DNA of 35,477 bases, taken from Comamonadaceae bacterium. Lineage in GTDB: Bacteria > Pseudomonadota > Gammaproteobacteria > Burkholderiales > Burkholderiaceae_C. Numbering within the stretch: position 1 is the first letter of the stretch; every line of letters starts with the position of its first letter. Under the pieces are notes generated by a model, which was not told where the DNA came from, did not search any database, and was given only the letters and a program-made list of their open reading frames with translations. The stretch covers positions 1-35,477 of the forward strand of contig CANFYZ010000036.1 in NCBI GenBank assembly GCA_947451385.1. Reading direction: 5' to 3'. Position numbers and translations under genes: made by a program. Shown piece after piece: positions 16,374-23,669 of this stretch.

Positions 16374-18149
16374 ATGACCCCTTCACTTCACTACCAAGTG
16401 GAGGTGGCCAGCCTTCACGCGCACCTTTTTCGTGTCACGCTGACCCTTGCAGCGCCCAGCGCGCTGCAGACGGTTTCGTTGCCTGTGTGGATTCCGGGCA
16501 GTTATTTGGTGCGTGAGTTCGCCAAAAACTTGCAGCAACTGCAAGCCAGGCAAGCCGGCCACAAATGCGGCCTCCAGCAGCAAGATAAATGCACTTGGCA
16601 GATCAGCTGCGTTGAGGGCGTGCCGCTGACGCTCAGCTACGAGGTGTATGCGCTGGACAACTCGGTACGCACGGCTTGGCTTGACGCTGCGCGCGGCTTC
16701 TTCAATGGCACCAGCCTGTTGCTGCGGGTGCACGGACAAGAAAACCAGCCCCACCATCTGCAGATTCCGCCCGTGGCCGATACGCCCAGTTGGCATCTGG
16801 CCACCGGCCTGGCGCCTGTGAAAATCAATGCCCGTGGTTTTGGCCTGTATGCCGCAGCCAACTATGACGAGTTGGTGGACTGCCCGGTGGAACTGGGCGC
16901 TTTCTGGCGCGGCGAATTCACGGCCTGCGGTGTGCCCCACCAGCTGGTGGTGGCGGGGGCGCCGCCGTCTTTCGACAAAGACCGACTGCTGGCCGACACA
17001 CAAAAGATTTGCGAAACCGAAATCATGTTTTGGCACGGTGACCCCGCCAGCCCAGAGAAGGCTGGCCCACACACGCCGCACTCGCGCTATGTCTTTATGC
17101 TGAATGCTGTGGACGAAGGCTTTGGTGGTCTGGAGCACCGAAATTCCACCGCGCTGATTTGTGGCCGACGTGATCTGCCTCGCTTAGGCGAAGCCAAAAC
17201 CAGCGACGGCTACACGACCTTGCTCGGCTTGATCAGCCACGAGTACTTTCACACCTGGAACGTCAAACAACTGCGCCCTGTTGAATTGACGCGTTACGAC
17301 TACAGCCAAGAAAACTACACCGAGTTGCTGTGGTTCTTTGAAGGCTTTACCAGCTATTACGACGATTTATTGCTGCGCCGCGCGGGCTTGCTGGACGATG
17401 CGGGCTATGTCAAGCTGCTGAACAAAACCATCAACCAAGTGCTGCAGACGCCGGGTCGTCTGATTCAGTCTGTGGCCCAGTCCAGCATGGACGCTTGGGT
17501 CAAGTACTACCGCCAAGACGAGAACACCCCCAACGCCACCGTGAGCTATTACACCAAGGGCGCGTTGGTGGCGCTGTGCTTGGATTTGAGTTTGCGCAGC
17601 GAAAGCAGCGCCACGCTCGATGATGTGATGCGCGCGCTTTGGCAGCGCTGCCAAGGCGGTCCGATGCAAGAGAGCGATCTGCTGGCGGTGCTGCAATCGC
17701 TCACCGGCCGCAGTTGGCACAAGGAAATTAAAACCTGGGTCCACAGCACAGCCGAGTTGCCTTTGCGCCAATTGTTGACGGCCCAAGGTCTGGTGATTCA
17801 CGACGACGAAGCGCAAATGGCGCAGCGACTGGGGCTGCGTGCGGTCGACGGGCCAACGGGCGTCCACATCAAAGTGGTACTCCGCGGCGGTGCCGCCGAG
17901 CAAGCGGGTCTGGCCGCTGGGGACGAATGGCTGGGTGTAGACGTCGGTGCGCGCGGCCAAGGGGGCAGCTGGCGTTTGCACAAACTAGACGATTTGAAAC
18001 ACTTGCTGGGCACAGAAAAGCGCCTGACCGCTTGGATCTCACGCGATCAACGCCTGCTGCGTTTGCCCTTGCGTCTGCCCGCCAAGGCCGTGACCTGGCG
18101 ACTGGCTTTGCCTGCGGCCCGCAAAGCGGGGTCGTGGCCGGCGGTTTAA
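16374..18149 (+). CDS. M61 family metallopeptidase (glycyl aminopeptidase-like) with PDZ domain
   Basis: A 591-residue zinc peptidase. The N-terminal beta domain contains VWIPGSYLVREFAKNL, a family hallmark. The catalytic part has LISHEYFHTWNVKQLRP (HExxH at about residues 289-293) and the third ligand region WFFEGFTSYYDDLLLRRAG (Glu about 323). VSYYTKGALVALCLDL closes the domain, and a C-terminal PDZ-like region follows (GVHIKVVLRGGAAEQAGLAAGDEWLGVDV). No signal peptide is seen, so it is probably cytoplasmic. Its stop at 18149 directly abuts the paaK stop at 18150, a convergent junction with no spacer. Confidence 0.92.
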   Translation: MTPSLHYQVEVASLHAHLFRVTLTLAAPSALQTVSLPVWIPGSYLVREFAKNLQQLQARQAGHKCGLQQQDKCTWQISCVEGVPLTLSYEVYALDNSVRTAWLDAARGFFNGTSLLLRVHGQENQPHHLQIPPVADTPSWHLATGLAPVKINARGFGLYAAANYDELVDCPVELGAFWRGEFTACGVPHQLVVAGAPPSFDKDRLLADTQKICETEIMFWHGDPASPEKAGPHTPHSRYVFMLNAVDEGFGGLEHRNSTALICGRRDLPRLGEAKTSDGYTTLLGLISHEYFHTWNVKQLRPVELTRYDYSQENYTELLWFFEGFTSYYDDLLLRRAGLLDDAGYVKLLNKTINQVLQTPGRLIQSVAQSSMDAWVKYYRQDENTPNATVSYYTKGALVALCLDLSLRSESSATLDDVMRALWQRCQGGPMQESDLLAVLQSLTGRSWHKEIKTWVHSTAELPLRQLLTAQGLVIHDDEAQMAQRLGLRAVDGPTGVHIKVVLRGGAAEQAGLAAGDEWLGVDVGARGQGGSWRLHKLDDLKHLLGTEKRLTAWISRDQRLLRLPLRLPAKAVTWRLALPAARKAGSWPAV

Positions 18150-19451
18150 TTACTTGCCGCGCAAATCGACCACGCGCTTGGCCTTGCCTTGGCTGCGTTC
18201 CACGCCGCCTTCGGCGCGCAACTCGATCTCGACACTGGAGCCGATGTAGACCTTGATCTCGTGCTGCAGCAATTTGGCAGCGGCACGCGCCTCGGTGCTG
18301 TCTTGACCCGTGCCGGCAGTGGTTTCTACCACCACTTTCAGGTTGTCCAGCGGGCCTTCGCGGGTCAACACGCATTGGTAATGCGGCGCCAGTTCAGGGC
18401 GCTTCAAGATCAACTCTTCGATCTGTGACGGGAACACGTTGACACCGCGAATGATCATCATGTCGTCGCTGCGACCGGTGATTTTTTCCATGCGGCGCAT
18501 GCTGCGGGCGGTGCCCGGCAGCAGGCGGGTCAAATCCCGCGTGCGGTAGCGGATGATGGGCAGCGCCTCTTTGGTCAGGCTGGTGAACACCAACTCGCCC
18601 ATCTCGCCGTCGGCCACCGGCTCGCCGGTTTCAGGGTGGATGATTTCGGGGTAGAAATGGTCTTCCCAAATCGTCGGGCCGTCTTTGGTTTCAATGCATT
18701 CGCTGGCGACTCCCGGGCCCATGACTTCGGACAGTCCGTAGATGTCGACCGCGTCGATGCCCATGCGTTTTTCAATCGCCACGCGCATGTCATTGGTCCA
18801 GGGCTCGGCACCGAAAATACCGATGCGCAAGGGGCTGGTTTTCGGGTCAATGCCTTGGCGCTCGTACTCGTCGGCAATCGCCAGCATGTAGCTGGGGGTG
18901 ACCATGATGATGTTGGACTGAAAGTCTTGAATCAATTGCACCTGGCGTTCGGTTTGGCCTCCGCCAAAAGGCACCACAGTGAGGCCCAATTTTTCTGCGC
19001 CGTAGTGCGCACCCAGCCCGCCGGTGAACAGCCCATAACCGTAGCTCACATGCACCATGTCACCCGGCCGCGCGCCGCCGGCGCGGATGCTGCGGGCCAC
19101 CACGGTGGCCCAGGTGTCAATGTCTTTCAGCGTGTAACCCACCACCGTGGGCTTGCCGGTGGTGCCGCTGGAGGCATGGATGCGCGCGCATTGTTCGCGC
19201 GGCACGGCGAACATGCCGAACGGGTAACTGTCGCGCAGATCGGCTTTGGTGGTGAAAGGAAATTTCGCCAGGTCGCTCAGGCTTTTGCAGTCATCGGGGT
19301 GCACGCCCGCCGCGTCAAATTTGGCGCGGTACACCGGCGAATGGGCATAGGCGTTTTGCAGCGTGGACTGCAGGCGTTTGAGCTGCAGCGAACGCAACTC
19401 GTCGATGCTGGCCTTTTCAATCGGCTCTAAGGGGAAGGCTTGGGGATGCAT
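18150..19451 (-). CDS. paaK: Phenylacetate-CoA ligase
   Basis: A 433-residue adenylating enzyme activating phenylacetate with CoA, the entry step of the aerobic hybrid pathway. HASSGTTGKPTVVGYT is the AMP-binding P-loop, VSYGYGLFTGGLGAHYGAEKLG and DIYGLSEVMGPGVASEC are PaaK landmarks, and YRTRDLTRLLPG with ITGRSDDMMIIRGVNVFPSQIEE forms the hinge. ATG at 19451 follows an AGAGGAA ribosome site; a TTG six bases upstream is too close to it. It is the last gene of paaG-paaI-paaK, 18 bp behind paaI. The oxygenase genes paaABCDE, paaZ, paaH and the regulator are not in the window. Confidence 0.96.
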   Translation of the reverse strand: MHPQAFPLEPIEKASIDELRSLQLKRLQSTLQNAYAHSPVYRAKFDAAGVHPDDCKSLSDLAKFPFTTKADLRDSYPFGMFAVPREQCARIHASSGTTGKPTVVGYTLKDIDTWATVVARSIRAGGARPGDMVHVSYGYGLFTGGLGAHYGAEKLGLTVVPFGGGQTERQVQLIQDFQSNIIMVTPSYMLAIADEYERQGIDPKTSPLRIGIFGAEPWTNDMRVAIEKRMGIDAVDIYGLSEVMGPGVASECIETKDGPTIWEDHFYPEIIHPETGEPVADGEMGELVFTSLTKEALPIIRYRTRDLTRLLPGTARSMRRMEKITGRSDDMMIIRGVNVFPSQIEELILKRPELAPHYQCVLTREGPLDNLKVVVETTAGTGQDSTEARAAAKLLQHEIKVYIGSSVEIELRAEGGVERSQGKAKRVVDLRGK

Positions 19452-19469
19452 GAACAAATTCCTCTTTTT

Positions 19470-19904
19470 TTACACCGGGATCACCGTGCCCTGGATTTGC
19501 GCGCTCTTGCCACGGAACAGCGCGATCACTTCGCCACGCTGGTTACTGACCTTCATGTCGTAAATACCGTGACGCCCGCTCAGCGTCTGCTCCACGCCCT
19601 CGCAGGTGAGCACATCACCCAGTTGGCCGGGCTTCAAAAATTCAATGCTGCAACCGGCGGCCACAGCGGCCTTGTTGTAGCTGTTGCAGGCAAAGGCAAA
19701 GGTCGAGTCGGCCAAGGTGAAGATAAAGCCACCGTGACAAATTTGGTGACCGTTCAAATGCAACGCTTGCACCGCCATGCGCATCACCGCGCGACCGGGC
19801 TCGCAACTGACCAGTTCCATGCCCATGGTGTCTTTGGAGGCGGTGTCCACCGCGAACATGTTTTGCCCGACCTGGCGGGCCAGGTCTTTTGGATCGATGC
19901 TCAT
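19470..19904 (-). CDS. paaI: Hydroxyphenylacetyl-CoA thioesterase
   Basis: A 144-residue hotdog-fold thioesterase. The motif NGHQICHGGFIFTLADSTFAFACNSY is the PaaI active-site helix region with the catalytic aspartate. FLKPGQLGDVLTCEG and the C-terminal IALFRGKSAQIQGTVIPV complete the fold. PaaI hydrolyses stalled ring-hydroxylated or ring-opened CoA esters and protects the CoA pool in phenylacetate breakdown. It begins 4 bp after the paaG stop and precedes paaK by 18 bp, consistent with one operon. Confidence 0.95.
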   Translation of the reverse strand: MSIDPKDLARQVGQNMFAVDTASKDTMGMELVSCEPGRAVMRMAVQALHLNGHQICHGGFIFTLADSTFAFACNSYNKAAVAAGCSIEFLKPGQLGDVLTCEGVEQTLSGRHGIYDMKVSNQRGEVIALFRGKSAQIQGTVIPV

Positions 19905-19908
19905 GGGG

Positions 19909-20712
19909 TCATTCGCCTTTGAATTGCGCGGGCCGTTTTTCCAAAAAGGCTTTCACGCCCTCGAAGTAATCGTGCGTGCGGCCCATGGCTGACTGCGTAT
20001 CGCGCTCCAGATCGAGTTGCTCTGACAGACTGCGCGTGGTCGCGCCTTGCAACAAAGCACGGGTCGCGACCAAGGCCTGGGTCGGCATGACCGCCAAACG
20101 CTCGGCCATGGCCAGCGCTGCGGCCAGCGGATCGTCAGCGACCTCCCAAATCACGCCCCAGTCTTTGGCCTGCTGCGCGGGCAATTTGTCGCCCGTCATG
20201 CACAGCACCATGGCGCGCGCCAGGCCAATGCGCTCAACCAGCAACCAGCTGCTGCCGGCATCGGGAATCAAGCCGATCTTGCTGAAGGCCTGAATGAAGC
20301 TGGCTTGGGGCGAGGCAATCGCAATGTCGCAGGCCATGGCCACCGAAGCCCCAGCCCCCGCGGCCACGCCATTCACCGCGGCGATGATGGGCATGCGCAA
20401 GCTTTGAATGCGGCGCGTGGTGGGGTTGAAGGCCTGGTCGATGATGGGTCCCGGGTCGGCCCGCGCCACCATGTCGGGGCCGGGAGTGAAGTCGAACGAA
20501 GACAAGTCCGCCCCCGCGCAAAAACCGCGTCCTGCGCCGGTCAGCACCAGGGCGCGGATGCGGGCATTCGCTTCCGCCCGGTCGAATGCGGCCCATAAAT
20601 CGTGGTGCATCTGACGGTCAAAACTGTTCAAGGCGCTGGGGCGGTTCAGCGTCACCAGCGCCACGGCGCCGCGTTCTTCGTACAAGACGGTGGTTGGGGT
20701 CGGGTCGGTCAT
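19909..20712 (-). CDS. paaG: 2-(1,2-epoxy-1,2-dihydrophenyl)acetyl-CoA isomerase
   Basis: A 267-residue crotonase-fold protein. GRGFCAGADLSSFD is the first oxyanion-hole segment, MPIIAAVNGVAAGAGASVAMACDIAIAS the second, and FSKIGLIPDAGSSWLLVERIG the active-site helix with its acidic residue, matching PaaG rather than a generic hydratase. It isomerises the epoxide to the oxepin and catalyses later double-bond shifts. ATG at 20712 follows an AGGAG site; a longer frame upstream has none. It is the first gene of paaG-paaI-paaK and lies 28 bp downstream of a TetR-like palindrome. Confidence 0.92.
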   Translation of the reverse strand: MTDPTPTTVLYEERGAVALVTLNRPSALNSFDRQMHHDLWAAFDRAEANARIRALVLTGAGRGFCAGADLSSFDFTPGPDMVARADPGPIIDQAFNPTTRRIQSLRMPIIAAVNGVAAGAGASVAMACDIAIASPQASFIQAFSKIGLIPDAGSSWLLVERIGLARAMVLCMTGDKLPAQQAKDWGVIWEVADDPLAAALAMAERLAVMPTQALVATRALLQGATTRSLSEQLDLERDTQSAMGRTHDYFEGVKAFLEKRPAQFKGE

Positions 20713-20739
20713 GAAAATCTCCTGGATATGCAATGTACC

Positions 20740-20765
20740 ATTAACCGACCGATCGGTTGGTTAAT
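20740..20765. promoter_or_regulatory. 26-bp near-perfect palindrome, probable TetR-family (PaaR-like) operator
   Basis: ATTAACCGACCGA and its inverted partner TCGGTTGGTTAAT form a palindrome with one mismatched pair. The ACCGACCGATCGGT core is the type recognised by TetR repressors of phenylacetate and fatty-acid genes in betaproteobacteria. It sits between paaG (28 bp to its ATG) and the divergent enoyl-CoA hydratase gene (99 bp to its GTG). The symmetry is seen; the identity of the regulator is inferred. Confidence 0.72.
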
Positions 20766-20863
20766 GTTTTCCCTCAATGCGGCGCGAGCGACAGGACGTT
20801 GTCAGCCGCTTGGGTATAGTCAAGCCGAACTGTTTTTTTACCCATTCACCCAGGAGACAGGCC

Positions 20864-21643
20864 GTGGCCTATCAAAACATCGAAGTCCGCACCGAAGGCG
20901 GCAGAGTCGGCATCGTCACTTTGAACCGCCCCAAGGCTTTGAATGCGCTGAACGGCGCTTTGATGGACGAATTGGGCGCCGCCCTGAAGGCCTTTGATGC
21001 CGATGAAGCCATCGGTTGCATGATCATCACCGGCAGCGAGAAAGCCTTTGCCGCGGGGGCCGACATCGCGGCCATGGCCCAATTCACCTTCACCGATGTC
21101 TACAAAGAAGACTTCATCACCCGCAACTGGGAAACCATTCGCAACATCCGCAAACCGGTGATCGCGGCCGTCAGCGGCTTTGCACTGGGCGGCGGTTGCG
21201 AGTTGGCCATGATGTGCGATTTTGTGATTGCCGCTGACAACGCCAAGTTTGGCCAGCCTGAAATCAAGATCGGCATCATCCCCGGGGCTGGCGGCACCCA
21301 GCGCTTGCCCCGCGCCATTGGCAAGTCCAAAGCCATGGATCTGGTGCTGACAGGCCGCATGATGGACGCGCAAGAAGCCGAGCGCGCGGGCCTGGTCAGC
21401 CGCGTGGTGCCACTGGACAAAATGATGGACGAGGCCCTGGGCGCTGCGCTGATGATTTGCGGCTACGGCCAACTGGCCGTGATGGCCGCCAAAGAAAGCG
21501 TGAACCGCGCCTTTGAAAGCGGCCTGTCCGATGGCGTGATGTTCGAGCGCCGCATCTTCCACGCCTTGTTTGCCACGGCTGACCAAAAAGAAGGCATGGA
21601 CGCTTTCTTGAACAAACGCGCCCCGAATTTCACACACCGTTAA
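20864..21643 (+). CDS. Enoyl-CoA hydratase
   Basis: A 259-residue crotonase-family hydratase, close in length to PaaF/FadB1-type enzymes. [16 protein letters not shown] and [29 protein letters not shown] form the oxyanion hole. [25 protein letters not shown] carries the two catalytic glutamates expected of true hydratases. GTG at 20864 is chosen because CAGGAGA lies 8 nt upstream and the protein then begins [22 protein letters not shown]; a longer frame from 20777 has no ribosome site. It is divergent from the paa operon and may serve as its hydratase (PaaF) or in fatty-acid beta-oxidation. Confidence 0.92.
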   Translation: MAYQNIEVRTEGGRVGIVTLNRPKALNALNGALMDELGAALKAFDADEAIGCMIITGSEKAFAAGADIAAMAQFTFTDVYKEDFITRNWETIRNIRKPVIAAVSGFALGGGCELAMMCDFVIAADNAKFGQPEIKIGIIPGAGGTQRLPRAIGKSKAMDLVLTGRMMDAQEAERAGLVSRVVPLDKMMDEALGAALMICGYGQLAVMAAKESVNRAFESGLSDGVMFERRIFHALFATADQKEGMDAFLNKRAPNFTHR

Positions 21644-21671
21644 TCCACATCGCCAACCCGCCCCGAGACCC

Positions 21672-22244
21672 ATGATGCGCCTCAAGTCCCTCGCACTCAG
21701 CTTGCTCTGCTTGATGGCTTCTGTTGTTTCGAACGCCAGCGAGTTGTCCGCAAAACTTCAAACCGCAGATTACGTCTTGTTGATGCGGCACACCCTGGCG
21801 CCGGGTGTGGGTGACCCCGCCAACTACACCTTGGGCGATTGCAAAACCCAACGCAATCTCAGCGGGGAGGGTCGGCAGCAAGCCAAAGCGGTGGGGAATT
21901 GGCTCAGAAAGCAAGGTATTCAGGCCGCCGAGGTTCACGCCAGCGTCTGGTGCCGATGCAAAGACACAGCGGAGCTTTTGAAGTTTGACGGCTTCAAAGT
22001 CGAGCCGGCCTTGGCCTCTTTTTTTGATGAAATGCACCGGGCCCCAGAAAGAAACCAGGAACTGCAACGCTTCATCAGTGGCAAGCTCAAAACCAAAGGC
22101 AACAAGGCCCTGATCTTGGTGACCCACCACGTCAATATTCAGGAATTCTCGGGCGAAAACGTGGCTTCAGGCGATATGGTTTTGGCCCAAGTGGACGCCA
22201 GCGGCAAGCTGCTCCACTACAAGGTGATTCCCAGACCGAACTGA
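21672..22244 (+). CDS. Exported histidine phosphatase family protein
   Basis: A 190-residue protein with a signal peptide (LKSLALSLLCLMASVVSNAS) and a phosphoglycerate-mutase-like fold. The catalytic histidine is in DYVLLMRHTLAPG, a conserved arginine lies in WCRCKDTAELL, and the second histidine is in ALILVTHHVNIQEFSG. The GDCKTQRNLSGEGRQQA segment is usual for periplasmic members of this family. The substrate is unknown, and a SixA-like role on phosphohistidine is only one possibility. Two adjacent ATG codons (21672 and 21675) could start it. It converges on tRNA-Met. Confidence 0.85.
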   Translation: MMRLKSLALSLLCLMASVVSNASELSAKLQTADYVLLMRHTLAPGVGDPANYTLGDCKTQRNLSGEGRQQAKAVGNWLRKQGIQAAEVHASVWCRCKDTAELLKFDGFKVEPALASFFDEMHRAPERNQELQRFISGKLKTKGNKALILVTHHVNIQEFSGENVASGDMVLAQVDASGKLLHYKVIPRPN

Positions 22245-22285
22245 AAACCTGAACCCATCAAGATCTTGCGGTACCCTGCAAAGAA

Positions 22286-22315
22286 AAAGCCCCCAGTGGT
22301 GAAACTGGGGGCTTT
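22286..22315 (-). terminator. Intrinsic terminator of tRNA-Met
   Basis: AAAGCCCCCAGT and ACTGGGGGCTTT pair perfectly around a 6-nt loop. On the minus strand the stem ends in a T-rich tract (CTTTTTCTTT), seven bases after the tRNA 3' end. It is a textbook rho-independent terminator for the leftward tRNA, and the AAA at the other end may also let it stop rightward transcription of the histidine phosphatase gene. Confidence 0.9.
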
Positions 22316-22321
22316 CAGATT

Positions 22322-22398
22322 TGGTGGTGATAGGTGGATTTGAACCACCGACATCAGCATTATGAATGCTGCGCTCTAACCAACTGAGCTATATCACC
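22322..22398 (-). tRNA. tRNA-Met (CAT anticodon, elongator type)
   Basis: A full cloverleaf of 77 nt including encoded CCA. The acceptor stem is GGTGATA / TATCACC, the D arm GCTC ... GAGC, the anticodon stem CAGCA / TGCTG with loop TTCATAA (anticodon at 22362-22364), and the T arm GGTGG TTCAAAT CCACC. Position 1 pairs with 72, unlike initiator tRNA, and the anticodon stem lacks the three G:C pairs of the initiator, so it is the elongator (or potentially an Ile-CAU tRNA modified by TilS, less likely). It lies 47 bp downstream of the membrane-protein gene on the same strand and is followed by its terminator. Confidence 0.96.
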
Positions 22399-22445
22399 GT
22401 CAGGCCAAAAATTATAAACCAGTTTTGGGTGATCGTTGAGTGGGC

Positions 22446-22994
22446 TCAATCTTGGGACGAAGAACCAAACCGATCCTTGGGCAAGCCAAAGCGATCGATC
22501 GCAACTTTCAACAAGCCAACGCCAATCAGGCAGCCCAAGAAATCACCCATCATCATGCCCAGCACTTGCAAGGGTTGATGAAATTGTGAAGGGTCCAAAA
22601 CAGCCCACATCAGATGGTGCAACACCGTATTGAAAAGACAGTAGATCAGGCTCACTTGCACCAACTCTCGCAGAGAGCTTAAATTGACCGGCCGGCGCAA
22701 CCAAAATTCAAAAATCAAGAAAGCCAAAACCGGCGACAAGGCCGCACTCACGTTGTTGGCAAGCCAATTTATTTGGGAGGAAAAAGTGGCGTCACCCAAC
22801 ATCAGACCACCAAAAAAGATGGCCAGGAAGCCATTCACTCGGCCCAGCAACAAGACATAGAACACCCGCAAAAATGCGGGCAAGTAAATCCAATTGATTT
22901 GCGCGGAGATTTCCAATGATTGAAACAACCAATCGTTGGTCATGCGCACCACAGCGTAAAGTGCTGCGGCCACAAAAATCATTACAAATTCCAT
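22446..22994 (-). CDS. Integral membrane protein of unknown function
   Basis: A 182-residue hydrophobic protein with about five membrane segments, for example MEFVMIFVAAALYAVV, YLPAFLRVFYVLLLG, GFLAIFFGGLMLGD, ALSPVLAFLIFEFWL and LGMMMGDFLGCLIGVGLL, ending in a charged tail. PAFLRVFYVLLLGRVNGF is faintly reminiscent of MASE1-type sensor membranes, but no output domain is attached. I do not recognise the family. Codon use is visibly poorer in GC than the neighbours, and the roughly 150 bp upstream are very AT-rich, which suggests acquisition. An FNR-like palindrome lies 76-95 bp upstream of the ATG. tRNA-Met follows on the same strand. Confidence 0.75.
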   Translation of the reverse strand: MEFVMIFVAAALYAVVRMTNDWLFQSLEISAQINWIYLPAFLRVFYVLLLGRVNGFLAIFFGGLMLGDATFSSQINWLANNVSAALSPVLAFLIFEFWLRRPVNLSSLRELVQVSLIYCLFNTVLHHLMWAVLDPSQFHQPLQVLGMMMGDFLGCLIGVGLLKVAIDRFGLPKDRFGSSSQD

Positions 22995-23069
22995 TTTATA
23001 AAATTAACTTTAATTTATTTACTATACGTGGCGTTTATATATAATTTACTAGGATATTGCGACACTTAT

Positions 23070-23089
23070 ATTATGATAAAAATCATAAT
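23070..23089. promoter_or_regulatory. FNR/CRP-type palindrome in AT-rich promoter region
   Basis: ATTATGAT and ATCATAAT are perfect inverted copies around AAAA. The core TGAT-N4-ATCA matches the inner bases of the FNR/DNR consensus TTGAT-N4-ATCAA. It lies upstream of the leftward orphan membrane-protein gene; if used at the usual -41.5 distance, transcription would start near 23038, about 44 nt before the ATG. An A/T-rich tract (about 23035-23050) could supply a -10. In AT-rich DNA such a palindrome can arise by chance. Confidence 0.45.
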
Positions 23090-23260
23090 TGTACATGATT
23101 ACATAAAAGGGCTTTACCCTCTGGCCTCAAGGGTTTGAAAGCGATCAGGCAGGCGCAAAGCCTGATTCAAAGCGGCAACGGTGAGATGCTTTGCAGACAG
23201 GCCCAGCGACGCGCCTTTGGGGGCCTGGTGGAGGGGGCTTCAGCCCAGAATGTGCGGGTT

Positions 23261-23656
23261 TTAAGGGGTGCCCGCTTCTTTCGGCGTCCAGGCGTGGGCC
23301 TTGAGTTCGGCCAGGCTCACCACGTCCAGCGCCCGGGCATGGGTGGAGTCCATGATGACCGGCGGGGCCACACCAGCGGCCAGGGCTTCTTTCCAGCGCA
23401 GCGCGCACAGACACCAGCGGTCCCCGGGCTTGAGGCCGGCAAAGCGGTACTCTGGCCGCGGCGTCATCAAATCATTGCCGCGTTGCAGCGAGAAGATCAA
23501 AAACTCCTGCGTCATGCGAGCGCAGATCACATGCGAGCCGGTGTCGTCATCACCCGTCTGGCAACAGCCGTCCCGGTAATAACCGGTCAGAGGGTCATAA
23601 GAGCAAGGCACCAGGTCTTCGCCCCATACATTCAAATCGTCCATACCCGCCTTCAT
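23261..23656 (-). CDS. DUF2237 family protein
   Basis: A 131-residue protein matching DUF2237: NVWGEDLVPCSYDPLTGYYRDGCCQTGDDDTGSHVICARMTQEFL, then GNDLMTPRPEYRFAGLKPGDRWCLCALRWKEAL. These contain four to five conserved cysteines and the TPRPE and GDRWCLCA blocks. The function of the family is unknown. ATG at 23656 is chosen, 13 bp after the acyl-CoA ligase stop on the same strand, so both are probably co-transcribed; a longer frame would overlap the ligase. The cysteines suggest metal binding or redox activity, but this is only a guess. The 266 bp from here to the membrane gene hold the AT-rich promoter region and a short inverted repeat (ATCAGGC / GCCTGAT, 23144-23166). Confidence 0.87.
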   Translation of the reverse strand: MKAGMDDLNVWGEDLVPCSYDPLTGYYRDGCCQTGDDDTGSHVICARMTQEFLIFSLQRGNDLMTPRPEYRFAGLKPGDRWCLCALRWKEALAAGVAPPVIMDSTHARALDVVSLAELKAHAWTPKEAGTP

Positions 23657-23669
23657 GTCATCAGGCCGC

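Noticed and set aside
20792-20820. TTGTCA ... TATAGT as a promoter for the enoyl-CoA hydratase
   Set aside because: The spacing is only 10 bp; TATAGT could be a -10 on its own, but no acceptable -35 is present.
22322-22398. tRNA-Met as an integration site for a genomic island
   Set aside because: No integrase and no second copy of the tRNA 3' end were seen; the AT-rich gene lies on the 5' side, not the usual 3' side.
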